DNA of 64,000 bases, from assembly GCA_030431975.1 (NCBI GenBank), contig JAUIHP010000009.1:124001-188000 (forward strand). The letters run 5' to 3'. Positions 44,411 to 53,413 of this stretch are shown here, one piece after another. Source of the stretch: a bacterium (lineage in GTDB: Bacteria > Eisenbacteria > RBG-16-71-46 > CAIMUX01). Each line of letters begins with the position of its first letter. The stretch's first letter is position 1. Position numbers and translations under genes: made by a program. The notes beneath the pieces were generated by a model. It saw only the letters and a program-made list of their open reading frames with translations. It was not told where the DNA came from and did not search any database.

Positions 44411-46234
44411 ATGCTCGAACAACCTTGGCGGCGCTTCCATCCCGAGGCGCCGGACCGAACTCGCCCGTCTCATCACGACTCCCTCAGCTCCCGAAGATCC
44501 CGCAGCGCACGCTCCCGGGACAAAGCGCTCTCCCGCGATGCTCGTCGCATCGGCATCGGCTTGGTCGCCCTTTGCTGGGCCGGCGGCACACCTGCCGTAT
44601 CCCAGGACCGTACGGGACCACCCCTCGACTCGCCACCCATCGCCACCGCCGACGAACTCGATCGCGCCCGGGCGCTGGAATCATTCGTCGACCGGGCCCG
44701 ACGCCTCTCTTCCTATCGCGTCGACCTTGCTGAAATGGGGCCCTACACGGCGGAACGGACCGTGCTCGAAGAGCCCGACCCTCGCTCGCAGATCGAACGA
44801 TTCGTCACGGGTTGGGATGCAACAACCCAGCCGCTGGATCATGACGCCGCGTCGCACCTCATGGGGCGCGCCATGATCGGCCCGCGATTCGTCGAGATCG
44901 ACGATGCGGTCGGTCGGGGACTGGACGCGCAGGTCGCCCGACTGCTGACCCCTCGTCCGGAGCCCGAGTCGCCCGGCCCCTGGGCCACGATGCCGCATCC
45001 CGACACCGAAGGTTGGACGGACGAACAGATCAACGACCTCTTCGACCAGTACTGGAAGCTGCGCGATCCGCTTCGACTTTGGTGGGCTCAGCAGTTTCTC
45101 GATACCGAGGACAGCGCCACGGAATCGATGACGCTGTTCTGGCACGAGCACTTCGCGACCAGCATCGACGGCGTCCAGCTGCCGCAGTCAATGTTCGTTC
45201 AGAACCGAACGCTACGTTCGCATGCTCTGGGTAACTTCAAGACACTGGTCGAAGAAATTGCCGTCGATCCGGCGATGCTCATATGGCTGGACGGAATCAA
45301 GAATCGCAAGGGACGCATCAACGAGAACTTCGGGCGCGAACTGCTCGAGCTCTTCACGATGGGAATCGGCTGGTACACCGAGGACGACGTCCGCGCCGCC
45401 GCACGCGCATTCACCGGATGGACGACGCCGGACGGAGTCACCGCCGTCTTCACACCGGAAGAGTTCGACGATGGAGAGAAAACGTTCCTGGGCCAAACCG
45501 GAAACTGGAACGGCCAGGACATCATCGACATCATCTTCGAGCATCCACAAACCGCGCGATTCCTCGCAGCCAAGCTCTACCGGTGGTACATCGACGAGTT
45601 CCCGAACGAGTCCTCCATCGACGAGCTTGCAGCCATTCTGCGAGCCAATGACTACGAAGTGCAGCCGGCCTTGGAAACGATGTGGAAGAGCAAGCTCTTC
45701 TATCACCCGGAGCTTCGTGGCTCGCTCATCGCGGATGGGATCGATCGGTCCATCGGCGCGTTGCGCTCTCTCGAGGTCGAAGGTGTCGCCCTCGACGATC
45801 CGTACAGCCACCCCTCGCAGTGGGTACTCTACTGTATGGACACGTCCGGCCACATCCTCTTCGAACCGCCGGATGTCTCCGGCTGGCCGGGCTACCGCAC
45901 CTGGATCAACTCGACGACGTTGCCGTGGCGCAAGACTCTCGACGCCGCTCTCCTTGATGGAGAACTGGAGGGTTGGGATCTCTACATGCAATCGGACGTC
46001 ATGGCGTGGGCCGAACAGCTGACCGACCCGAACGATGCCGAGCAACTGATCGAAGACACGATCGTTCAGTTCTTCGGTCTTCCGCCGACCAACGCCGTCC
46101 GTGCGGTCATGACCGACGAACTTCTGCAGGGCTCCGAACCCTGGGAGTGGTCTCTGTTTGATCCGCAGGCCGAGGACCGCATCCGCGGACTTCTTCGACT
46201 GACCGTTCGCCTTCCCGATTACCAGGTCAAGTAG
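44411..46234 (+). CDS. DUF1800-family secreted protein
   Basis: 607 residues from the ATG at 44411, preceded by GAGGTG. An in-frame TTG lies 18 bases upstream. A signal-like hydrophobic stretch lies at about 47-63 (IGLVALCWAGGTPAVS). Family hallmarks follow: LRLWWAQQFLDT, TLFWHEHFATS, NENFGRELLELFTMGIG, VRAAARAFTGW and a late LFEPPDVSGWPGYRTW. DUF1800 genes are regularly paired with a DUF1501 gene, as here with a 13-base gap. They are exported proteins of unknown biochemical function, common in Planctomycetes, Bacteroidetes and relatives. Confidence 0.92.
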   Translation: MLEQPWRRFHPEAPDRTRPSHHDSLSSRRSRSARSRDKALSRDARRIGIGLVALCWAGGTPAVSQDRTGPPLDSPPIATADELDRARALESFVDRARRLSSYRVDLAEMGPYTAERTVLEEPDPRSQIERFVTGWDATTQPLDHDAASHLMGRAMIGPRFVEIDDAVGRGLDAQVARLLTPRPEPESPGPWATMPHPDTEGWTDEQINDLFDQYWKLRDPLRLWWAQQFLDTEDSATESMTLFWHEHFATSIDGVQLPQSMFVQNRTLRSHALGNFKTLVEEIAVDPAMLIWLDGIKNRKGRINENFGRELLELFTMGIGWYTEDDVRAAARAFTGWTTPDGVTAVFTPEEFDDGEKTFLGQTGNWNGQDIIDIIFEHPQTARFLAAKLYRWYIDEFPNESSIDELAAILRANDYEVQPALETMWKSKLFYHPELRGSLIADGIDRSIGALRSLEVEGVALDDPYSHPSQWVLYCMDTSGHILFEPPDVSGWPGYRTWINSTTLPWRKTLDAALLDGELEGWDLYMQSDVMAWAEQLTDPNDAEQLIEDTIVQFFGLPPTNAVRAVMTDELLQGSEPWEWSLFDPQAEDRIRGLLRLTVRLPDYQVK

Positions 46235-46247
46235 AGAGAGGTGCTCC

Positions 46248-47897
46248 ATGATATCGAAGCATGATTGCGAAACACAGAAGCCCGCGCGCCGGAACCGCCT
46301 CTCGCCGCGCGCGTCGATGGGACGGCGGGACTTTCTGAGTCGGGCACTCCAGATGTCGGCGGCCGGGCTGATCGTGCCTTCGTTTCTGCAAACGAAAGAA
46401 GCGTTGGCCAAGAACAGTCCGCTGTGGAACCTGTCGAACGCCTACGGCGGCGGGACGGACCACACCCTGGGCGGAAAGACCGTCGTCATGATCCAGCTCA
46501 AAGGTGGAAACGACGGAGTCAACACCGTCGTGCCGTACACGGATCCGAGCTACACGCAAATCCGTCCCACCATCTCCATTCCGACGGAGGAACTCCACCT
46601 CATCGGTGGAAACGTCGGACTTCATCCCTCGCTCGGTCCGATCAAGAATCTCTTCGATCAGGGCAAAGCCGCCGTCATCCAGGGAGTCGGTTATCCGGAA
46701 ATGAATCTGTCCCACTTCCGGGCCACCGACATCTGGATGAGCGGATCGTCATCGGACGAGTTCCTGGAGACGGGTTGGCTGGCCCGCTTTCTGGAAGGCA
46801 TGTTCCCGAACTTTCCGAACGAGCTTCCGCCCCATCCGTACGGGATTCAGCAGGCCACGCAACACCGCATTCCTCTGCAGGGCGACCGAGGGCAAACCGG
46901 GATCGTCGTCGAGAATCCGGAATCCTTTTATGGACTCGTTCTCGATTCCTACGCCGGAACGTTCGACGACAAGCTGCGCCCCACCCGCGGTGGCCGCGAG
47001 GTCGGATATGTTCGTCGCGTCGACCAGGAGACGTTCGGTTACGCGGAAGCCATCGAGGCGGCCGCAGAGTCCGGCTCCAACACCCTGGACTACCCGAACC
47101 ATCACCTGGGTCGCCAGATGGAGATCATTGCCCGCCTCATCAGCGGTGATTTGGGCACTCCGGTCTTCATCGCCAGCCGCGGCGGTTTCGATACCCACGG
47201 GAACCAACTCGAACGTCACGCCGAGATTCTCGACCAGGTGGCAACTTCGATCGCGGCCTTCATGCAGGACCTGGAGAATCAGGGACTGGCCGACGACGTC
47301 ATCGTGATGACGGTTTCGGAGTTCGGTCGGCGCCCAGAGGAAAACGGCGGCTTCGGTACCGACCACGGTACGGCAGCCCCGATGTTCGTCGTCGGAAACG
47401 GAGTCAACGGCGGCCTCTATGGGAACGCGCCCAGCCTTTCCGACCTCGACCAGGATGACAATCTTCTTGTCGAGTGGGACTACCGGGGCATCTACGGTCA
47501 GGTTCTGCGACAACATTTGGGAGGAACCGAGGAGATCGTCGAGGACGTACTGGGCGGCACCTATCAGAGCCCCGACTTTCTTGCCGGCTCAGGGGGCCGG
47601 GGAGGAACCCGCCTCCATCCGGTATCGCCGACGCTGCACGCGCCGTATCCGAATCCGGTCTCGGCGTCCAGGTCGCGACAAGTTCTCCTTCGGTATGAGT
47701 TGGGACAGGCCGAACCGGTCACGCTGGAGATCTTCGACGCCGGCGGTCGGCGTGTCGGCGCTCTTCGAAACGGTCCGCAGGCCGCAGGTCGCCACCAAGC
47801 CAGCTGGGACGTCGGGCAGGTTGCGGCCGGTACCTATATGGTTCGAATGCGCACGCCGGACTGGCGGCAAAAGACCAAGTTGATCGTTCTTCCGTAG
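46248..47897 (+). CDS. DUF1501-family protein with Tat signal and FlgD-like tail
   Basis: 549 residues. The twin-arginine signal is MGRRDFLSRALQMSAAGL at about 24-41. The sulfatase-like DUF1501 fold shows VVMIQLKGGNDGVNTVVPY, LSHFRATDIWMSG, SRGGFDTHGNQLERHAE and TVSEFGRRPEENGGFGTDHG. The last 80 residues are an FlgD-like module (IFDAGGRRVGAL, GTYMVRMRT). It is co-directional with the DUF1800 gene 13 bases upstream; the two are almost certainly one exported functional unit. Confidence 0.93.
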   Translation: MISKHDCETQKPARRNRLSPRASMGRRDFLSRALQMSAAGLIVPSFLQTKEALAKNSPLWNLSNAYGGGTDHTLGGKTVVMIQLKGGNDGVNTVVPYTDPSYTQIRPTISIPTEELHLIGGNVGLHPSLGPIKNLFDQGKAAVIQGVGYPEMNLSHFRATDIWMSGSSSDEFLETGWLARFLEGMFPNFPNELPPHPYGIQQATQHRIPLQGDRGQTGIVVENPESFYGLVLDSYAGTFDDKLRPTRGGREVGYVRRVDQETFGYAEAIEAAAESGSNTLDYPNHHLGRQMEIIARLISGDLGTPVFIASRGGFDTHGNQLERHAEILDQVATSIAAFMQDLENQGLADDVIVMTVSEFGRRPEENGGFGTDHGTAAPMFVVGNGVNGGLYGNAPSLSDLDQDDNLLVEWDYRGIYGQVLRQHLGGTEEIVEDVLGGTYQSPDFLAGSGGRGGTRLHPVSPTLHAPYPNPVSASRSRQVLLRYELGQAEPVTLEIFDAGGRRVGALRNGPQAAGRHQASWDVGQVAAGTYMVRMRTPDWRQKTKLIVLP

Positions 47898-47936
47898 CCT
47901 TCGCGCTCTGTTGATCGTTCTTCCGTAGCGTTCGCG
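47880..47936. repeat. 31-bp tandem duplication over the DUF1501 stop codon
   Basis: TTGATCGTTCTTCCGTAGC-TTCGCGC occurs at 47880 and again at 47911. The first copy contains the real stop codon. The second copy differs by one base in the compared part. Confidence 0.85.
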
Positions 47937-48217
47937 CCTTGGCGATCGTTGCATCCGTGCGGGCGCCTCCGGGAAGAGGAGGCGTCCGCAGGGCTCCCCC
48001 TATCCTCGATTCGTCAATCCTGCTCGAGCTGAAAACGCGTCAGACTGTGTCACTCGGGGCCACACGCAGCCTGAGCTAGGCACATCTTTCCCCTTCCAGC
48101 GGTCCGTGTGTATATGGCGCGGGATGGACACTGGGTGACGGTCATCCCTAACGCAGTGTCTGATGTCAGCCGATAAAGCGAGAGCAGTCTGAACTTCAGC
48201 ATGAGGTGGCCGTCTCG
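47898..48217. other. Intergenic region with terminator and structured leader
   Basis: About 320 bases. It contains the duplicated stop segment, the hairpin at 47959-47989, a half-copy of the 22321 inverted repeat (CCTCGATTCGTCAATC at 48004), and competing stems in the leader of the next operon: GGGATG/CATCCC (48121-48148) and GACACTG/CAGTGTC (48127-48160). No gene recognised. Confidence 0.5.
47959..47989 (+). terminator. Strong GC hairpin after DUF1501 gene
   Basis: GCGGGCGCCTCC (47959-47970), 7-base loop, GGAGGCGTCCGC (47978-47989): 12-bp stem with one G-U pair. No T-run follows. Confidence 0.6.
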
Positions 48218-48877
48218 ATGCTCTCAAGGTTCTCGGGGTCAACACGACAATGGGTTCCGTTCCAGCGATGGACCGCGTCTTGTGCTGCCTGGATCCTGCT
48301 CTTCGCTTCCGTCGTGTCTCCCCTCTCGACTGTAGTCGCCTACGCCGAATCGATTCCCAGCGACCGTTTGGCCCTCCTGCTCCTCAAGGTGATCCCCTAC
48401 AACGACGCTTGGGACAACCGGAGCGAACTTCGTTTCTTCGTGCTGTCGTGCGGTGAGTGCGGGGACCTTTCGGCGGCTCAAGAGTTCGCCAACCAGCTCG
48501 TCGAGACCAACGGGAAGCTTCGGGAGAAGGAATCCAATCGTCCAACCTTGCGTGTCCACGCCGGAACCGTCCGCGAACTGGACGTTCAGCTGCTCTCCCA
48601 AGACAAGCCCGACATGCTTTTCATCATAGGGCCTGACCAGAAGGGCAGCCCACTCTTGGCAAGGCTGGAAGCGCTGGAGCAGGAGGCGGCGGATCTCGAC
48701 ATTCTGATCCTGACCGACTCTCGTGAAGTCTTCGAAGCGACGGGAGCGCTCTTCTTCACGCTTGGACCCAACCAACAACCGGAGATCCGCGGCTATCTCG
48801 AACGGGTCGAGGAGCAGGGCGCCCAGCTGAGCGGCCCGATCATCCGTCTCATCATCTGGGAGGAACTGCCCCGGTGA
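48218..48877 (+). CDS. YfiR/DUF4154-like periplasmic protein
   Basis: 219 residues from the ATG at 48218, which has GAGGTG eight bases upstream. A signal peptide covers about residues 18-42 (ASCAAWILLFASVVSPL). The mature part resembles YfiR/DUF4154: LALLLLKVIPYNDAW near the start, KPDMLFIIGPDQKG in the middle and DILILTDSREVFEATGALF near the end. YfiR-type proteins are periplasmic modulators of membrane signalling proteins. Its stop overlaps the next kinase gene, supporting a role as that kinase's periplasmic input. Confidence 0.7.
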   Translation: MLSRFSGSTRQWVPFQRWTASCAAWILLFASVVSPLSTVVAYAESIPSDRLALLLLKVIPYNDAWDNRSELRFFVLSCGECGDLSAAQEFANQLVETNGKLREKESNRPTLRVHAGTVRELDVQLLSQDKPDMLFIIGPDQKGSPLLARLEALEQEAADLDILILTDSREVFEATGALFFTLGPNQQPEIRGYLERVEEQGAQLSGPIIRLIIWEELPR

Positions 48878-51096
48878 TGAGAACTCTTCTCGACCCCAGA
48901 AACCTTCGCATCCGGACGCAGCTCGTCCTCGGCATGACGATGAGCCTCATCTGTGTCGGCGTGTTCCTCGTTCTGTGGGTTCCGTCCAAGGAATCAGAGG
49001 TGCTACGTGAGACCGAAGAGGCCCGACTCACAGGATTGGCGGAAACCACTGCACATTTCATCACGGCAGCGCTCGACTTCCAGAATCCGACCTACGCCAA
49101 GGAAACGATGGAGTTGCTCTCCAAACTGAGAGACGTGCACCAGGTACGGGTCTTCGATGTCGATGGACAACTCTTCGCGGAAACGACGATCGAGGATTCG
49201 TCCCCCGACGAATCACGACTCCATACCATCGAAGTCCCTGTCGTGCTGGAAGGCGAGCCCTTGGGAGCGCTCGTTCTTATCGCCAGAACCGACGTCATCG
49301 AGTCCACGGCCTCTACGATGCGCATGATCGTCTTCTGGGCCGTTCTGGCGATTCTTGTGATCGGTACTGTAGGGGCGTTCGCACTTGGCGGATTCATATC
49401 CAACCCGGTCCGTCAACTTCAGGCGGCAACATCGGCCATCGCCGCCGGCTCCCTCGATGTCAAGGTGCCGGTGCAGTCCAAGAACGAGCTCGGCGAGTTG
49501 GCTCACAACTTCAACATCATGGTGGATGCGCTCAGCCGCACGACGACCTCCCGCGACCTTCTCGAACACGAGGTCAAAGAGCGGGAAAAAGCCATTCGCG
49601 AAGTCGAGCGGCATCGAGAGAAGGCCGAGATTGCCTCCCGTTCGAAGAGTGAGTTTCTCGCCAACATGAGTCACGAGATTCGGACACCGATGAATGCGAT
49701 CATTGGACTGGTCGACTTGGCGCTCGAGGGCGAAATGCCGCAGGAGCAGCGCGGACACCTGGAAACGGTGCTACGGTCGAGCCAGCATCTTCTCGGGATC
49801 ATCAACGATGTTCTCGACCTGTCCAAGATCGAAGCCGGGAAGCTCGAACTGTTCCTCGAAGAGACCGACCTGGCCGAGCTCCTCTCCGACGTCGCACTGC
49901 AACAAACCGTCGTCGCAGAGAATCGGGAGCTTTGCGTGCACGCTGCGATCGAAGAAGGAGTGCCCCGACATGTCCGGGCGGACGCACTTCGTTTGCGGCA
50001 GATCTTGACCAACCTCGTGGGCAACGCGATCAAGTTCACACCCAAAGGATTCATCTCGATCCGTATCGGCTCCGTCGACTCCATCGGAGACCGAACGTGG
50101 TTGCGTTTCCAAGTCGAAGACACCGGGATCGGCATCCCCAAAGAAAAGCAGGCTCATATCTTCATGCCTTTTGAGCAGGCAGACGGTTCCACGACTCGGA
50201 ACTACGGGGGGACGGGTCTCGGACTGGCAATCACCACGCGCCTGGTTCAGAAGATGGAAGGGGACCTCTCCGTTGAGAGCGAGGTCGGTCGCGGCTCTAC
50301 ATTCGAGTTCCGGATTCCAGTCGAACCCGTCGAAAAGAGCTCACCGGAGTTCGATCGGATTCGCAGTCACGCCGCGTTCCTCGCTGTCGAAGACGCGCGT
50401 TCCAGATCCGCTCTTCAGCACACCCTCGAATTCTGGGGAATCCGGATCGCGGATCTCGCGTCGGACGCCGATCTCCTTTTGGAAGAAACGCGCCCGACGG
50501 CACAGGCCGATGCGGCGGCGAATGCAGGACAGCGAATTTCCGTCATCGCCCCGAAGCGGAATCCGAGGCCCGAGGACGGCCCTGCAGTGGCCGCACCCTT
50601 TGCTCCGATGAGCGTTGCCCACGCTGTGGCCCGGGCACTCGGGGTTCCCATCGAAACGAAACGTACGCATCGGTCCGGGGTCCAGAAGCTGGATATCTCG
50701 AACAGGAAAGTTCTCCTCGCCGAGGACAACAAGACGAACCAGCTCGTCGCCTCGCGGCTCCTCGATCGATTGGGGCTCGAGGTCATGGTCGTCGAGAACG
50801 GCAAGGATGCGGTTGAGGCGGTCCTGGACGAAGACTTTGCGATCGTCTTCATGGACTGGCACATGCCGGTAATGAACGGTTTGGAAGCGACGCGGGAAAT
50901 CCGTCGGCTTCAGACCCACACCATGGTTCCCATCATCGGGCTGACCGCAAACGCTTTGCCGGGAGACCGGGAGACCTGTCTCGAAGCCGGAATGGACGGA
51001 TATATCAGTAAGCCCATCGAACGCAGAGCTCTCGAGGACTTGGTGCGTGAGCTCACGGAACGCGACGGCCGGAATGCCGCCGCGTCGGCAGCCTAG
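48877..51096 (+). CDS. Membrane hybrid histidine kinase (HAMP-HisKA-HATPase-pseudoREC-REC)
   Basis: 739 residues from the ATG that shares its first base with the YfiR stop. Two transmembrane segments lie at about 17-37 and 150-172, flanking a periplasmic sensor. A HAMP domain follows (SNPVRQLQAATSAIAAGSLD). The H-box is MSHEIRTPMNA (H266), and the HATPase domain contains NLVGNAIKFTPKG and GTGLGLAITTRLV. The 490-605 region looks like a receiver without its key acidic residues. The final receiver (about 610-730) is complete: LLAEDNKTNQL, IVFMDWHMPVMNG and YISKPIERRA. No separate response regulator is present. Confidence 0.92.
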   Translation: MRTLLDPRNLRIRTQLVLGMTMSLICVGVFLVLWVPSKESEVLRETEEARLTGLAETTAHFITAALDFQNPTYAKETMELLSKLRDVHQVRVFDVDGQLFAETTIEDSSPDESRLHTIEVPVVLEGEPLGALVLIARTDVIESTASTMRMIVFWAVLAILVIGTVGAFALGGFISNPVRQLQAATSAIAAGSLDVKVPVQSKNELGELAHNFNIMVDALSRTTTSRDLLEHEVKEREKAIREVERHREKAEIASRSKSEFLANMSHEIRTPMNAIIGLVDLALEGEMPQEQRGHLETVLRSSQHLLGIINDVLDLSKIEAGKLELFLEETDLAELLSDVALQQTVVAENRELCVHAAIEEGVPRHVRADALRLRQILTNLVGNAIKFTPKGFISIRIGSVDSIGDRTWLRFQVEDTGIGIPKEKQAHIFMPFEQADGSTTRNYGGTGLGLAITTRLVQKMEGDLSVESEVGRGSTFEFRIPVEPVEKSSPEFDRIRSHAAFLAVEDARSRSALQHTLEFWGIRIADLASDADLLLEETRPTAQADAAANAGQRISVIAPKRNPRPEDGPAVAAPFAPMSVAHAVARALGVPIETKRTHRSGVQKLDISNRKVLLAEDNKTNQLVASRLLDRLGLEVMVVENGKDAVEAVLDEDFAIVFMDWHMPVMNGLEATREIRRLQTHTMVPIIGLTANALPGDRETCLEAGMDGYISKPIERRALEDLVRELTERDGRNAAASAA

Positions 51097-51107
51097 TGAG
51101 GTTTGGT

Positions 51108-53318
51108 ATGGTTCGTTTTCTTACTCTGACACTCCTCGTTGCGTCCTGGATTCTGCCGAGTCCATGTCGGGCAGAAGTCGATGAAGCGCTCCTCTCCCTT
51201 TCCCTGGAGGAGTTACTCAATACCAAGGTGGAGTCGGTTTCGAAGCGGGACCAGAGCCTGCTGACGACCCCTGCCTCCGTCTACGTGCTGGATGCCGATG
51301 ACATCGAGCAGTCCGGCGCAACGCGATTGCAGGAGCTGCTGGCTCTGGTTCCCGGTGTCTATGTCGGCGACGTCTCGTATGAGCTCCCCTCAACGACCAT
51401 TCGCGACCTTCCGGAGGCCGAAACCAGCACCGTCCTTGTCCTGCTCGACCGCGTCCCCGTCCATGACCCAACCTCCGGGGGCTTCATCTACACGGGTTTC
51501 GATATCGAGATATCAGAGATCGATAGAATCGAAGTGATCAAGGGTCCCGGAGCGACCGTCTACGGCGCCAACGCCGCAACCGGAGTGATCAGCATCTACA
51601 CGAAGAACCCGTCGACGGACGAATCCACCGAGGCCAGAGTGCAAGTCGCTTCGAACGAGTATCTCGCTCCCTCGGTCGCAGTAACCCGGGAGATCAATCC
51701 TAGGCACCGAGTTCGATCCTGGCTCAAGTTCATCTCCCATTCCGGGTACAGCGACGAAGCCTTTGATGGGGATGAGATACTCGCCTACTCCTCGGTTCTG
51801 AAGACCAAGGTTCCGATCGAGAACCGCTACAACTTCGACGACGACGATTCACAGAACTTCACGTTCGGCCTCTCCCACGCCTATCAAATGGACGAAGTGT
51901 CACGCATCGAGAATCGCGTGCTGCTTTCACGTTTCTCCGGTGATCGCGTCGCGCGGTTCCAGCAGATCTATCCGGACGCCCCGGGTGAAATCATCCCGGC
52001 AGAGGCGATCAGCCATGAGAACGACCGGACCTTCCTGGTGGCCAGCACACGTTACCTTCGCCCCGGAACCAAACACGATGTGTTCGGCACACTCTCCGTC
52101 ATGCACCATGACTCGGGATCCGGGGTTCTTGGGGGCGTCGAAACGCACGTAATCCTCGCGGATCTCGAACTCCAGGATCGCTTTCGCGTTCACCCCCGCC
52201 ACGTCCTAAGCTATGGGGGCAATGCGCGACTCATTCACACGGACTGGAATCCGATTTACGAGCGTAGTTGGCTCCGACCGTCGGACAATGAGAACATGGA
52301 CCTGCTCTACTCCGCATTTCTCCAAAGTGAGACCAGTGTTCGCAGCAATCTCCAACTGCTGGTCGGCGTGAAAGCGGAAACTTGGACATTGATTTCCAAC
52401 GAGCCCGAGATTCTTCCGAGCGTTCGAGCATCCTTCCAGCCAACTTCGCGAATGGCTCTTTGGGGTGGTTTCTCCCGATCCATTACGACTCCGGCCTACT
52501 TCGAGTCCGCGTACGAAACCCGGTTGGAGCAGCTGCCTCCGGCGTGGGCCCTTCTCGCCGCCGGCGTTCCCGAGGACCAGATTCCTGCGGGAGCCGGTCA
52601 CTGGATCACGCTCGTTCCCGCAGACGACGTGAGACCCACGGAGTACTGGACCACGGAACTCGGACTCCGCTCGGTTCTGGCTGAGCGGTGGTCCCTCGAC
52701 GTCTCGAGTTTCTATTCGAAGACCGATGGGAGACGGCGCGCCGTGGCCCCCGATCTCAACGAGCTTGTCCCATCCACCACCACGGAGGGCGAACTCGTTA
52801 TCCCGATTGCCTTCGCCAACACGGTCGATCTCGAGAGTCGCGGTGTCGAAATGGTCTGCCGCTACCAAACCAGCTTGTCACGCTTTGTCGAGTTCTCCTA
52901 CGCGTACCTCGACCTGACGGCGCTGAGCGGTCCGGAAGGAACCCCGCTGGACGAACTGTTCTTCGAAGCCCCGAACCACACGCTTCGCCTCCGGGGACAC
53001 TTTCCACTGCCCGGAAAGGTTGGGCTCTCGGCTTCAGCCAAGTGGACTTCGGAGGACGAACGGGTTTCGCCCTACGACTACGTTGAGCAGGTTCCGAAGT
53101 CCGAGGAACTGGGAGGCGTCGTGCTTGATGACCAGAACACGCGCTGGATCCTCGACCTCCGGCTGAATCGCCGCCTCCCAGGTGGGATCGACTTCGCCAT
53201 CTGGGGCAAGAACCTTCTCAATGATCCGTACGTCGAGGACTTCCCGGACTTTGACATCTTCCCCCACCCCAAGGCAGTCGAGCGCACGTTCGGAGTGGAG
53301 GTTCAAGTCGGTCGGTAG
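51108..53318 (+). CDS. TonB-dependent outer-membrane receptor
   Basis: 736 residues from the ATG at 51108 (GAGG upstream). Signal peptide about 1-22. The plug domain contains VESVSKRDQSLLTTPASVYV, GATRLQELLALVPGVYVGD and EIDRIEVIKGPGATVYGANA. A 22-strand barrel pattern follows, ending in the aromatic-terminated GVEVQVGR strand. The YfiR-kinase-receptor order suggests that the receptor, or what it imports, is monitored by the kinase. The ligand is not predictable. It lies 11 bases after the kinase stop. Confidence 0.92.
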   Translation: MVRFLTLTLLVASWILPSPCRAEVDEALLSLSLEELLNTKVESVSKRDQSLLTTPASVYVLDADDIEQSGATRLQELLALVPGVYVGDVSYELPSTTIRDLPEAETSTVLVLLDRVPVHDPTSGGFIYTGFDIEISEIDRIEVIKGPGATVYGANAATGVISIYTKNPSTDESTEARVQVASNEYLAPSVAVTREINPRHRVRSWLKFISHSGYSDEAFDGDEILAYSSVLKTKVPIENRYNFDDDDSQNFTFGLSHAYQMDEVSRIENRVLLSRFSGDRVARFQQIYPDAPGEIIPAEAISHENDRTFLVASTRYLRPGTKHDVFGTLSVMHHDSGSGVLGGVETHVILADLELQDRFRVHPRHVLSYGGNARLIHTDWNPIYERSWLRPSDNENMDLLYSAFLQSETSVRSNLQLLVGVKAETWTLISNEPEILPSVRASFQPTSRMALWGGFSRSITTPAYFESAYETRLEQLPPAWALLAAGVPEDQIPAGAGHWITLVPADDVRPTEYWTTELGLRSVLAERWSLDVSSFYSKTDGRRRAVAPDLNELVPSTTTEGELVIPIAFANTVDLESRGVEMVCRYQTSLSRFVEFSYAYLDLTALSGPEGTPLDELFFEAPNHTLRLRGHFPLPGKVGLSASAKWTSEDERVSPYDYVEQVPKSEELGGVVLDDQNTRWILDLRLNRRLPGGIDFAIWGKNLLNDPYVEDFPDFDIFPHPKAVERTFGVEVQVGR

Positions 53319-53413
53319 CCCTGCGGCGGGCCGACCCGGGATCCGGTTCGAATCGCCTCTTCACCGCACACCTCCTGCTGACGAAAGCGAACCTGTGTCG
53401 TAGTCTTGCCTTC

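Noticed and set aside
53345-53355. tRNA T-loop-like sequence GGTTCGAATCG
   Set aside because: No acceptor, D or anticodon stems can be drawn around it, and it would overlap the TonB-receptor 3' end.
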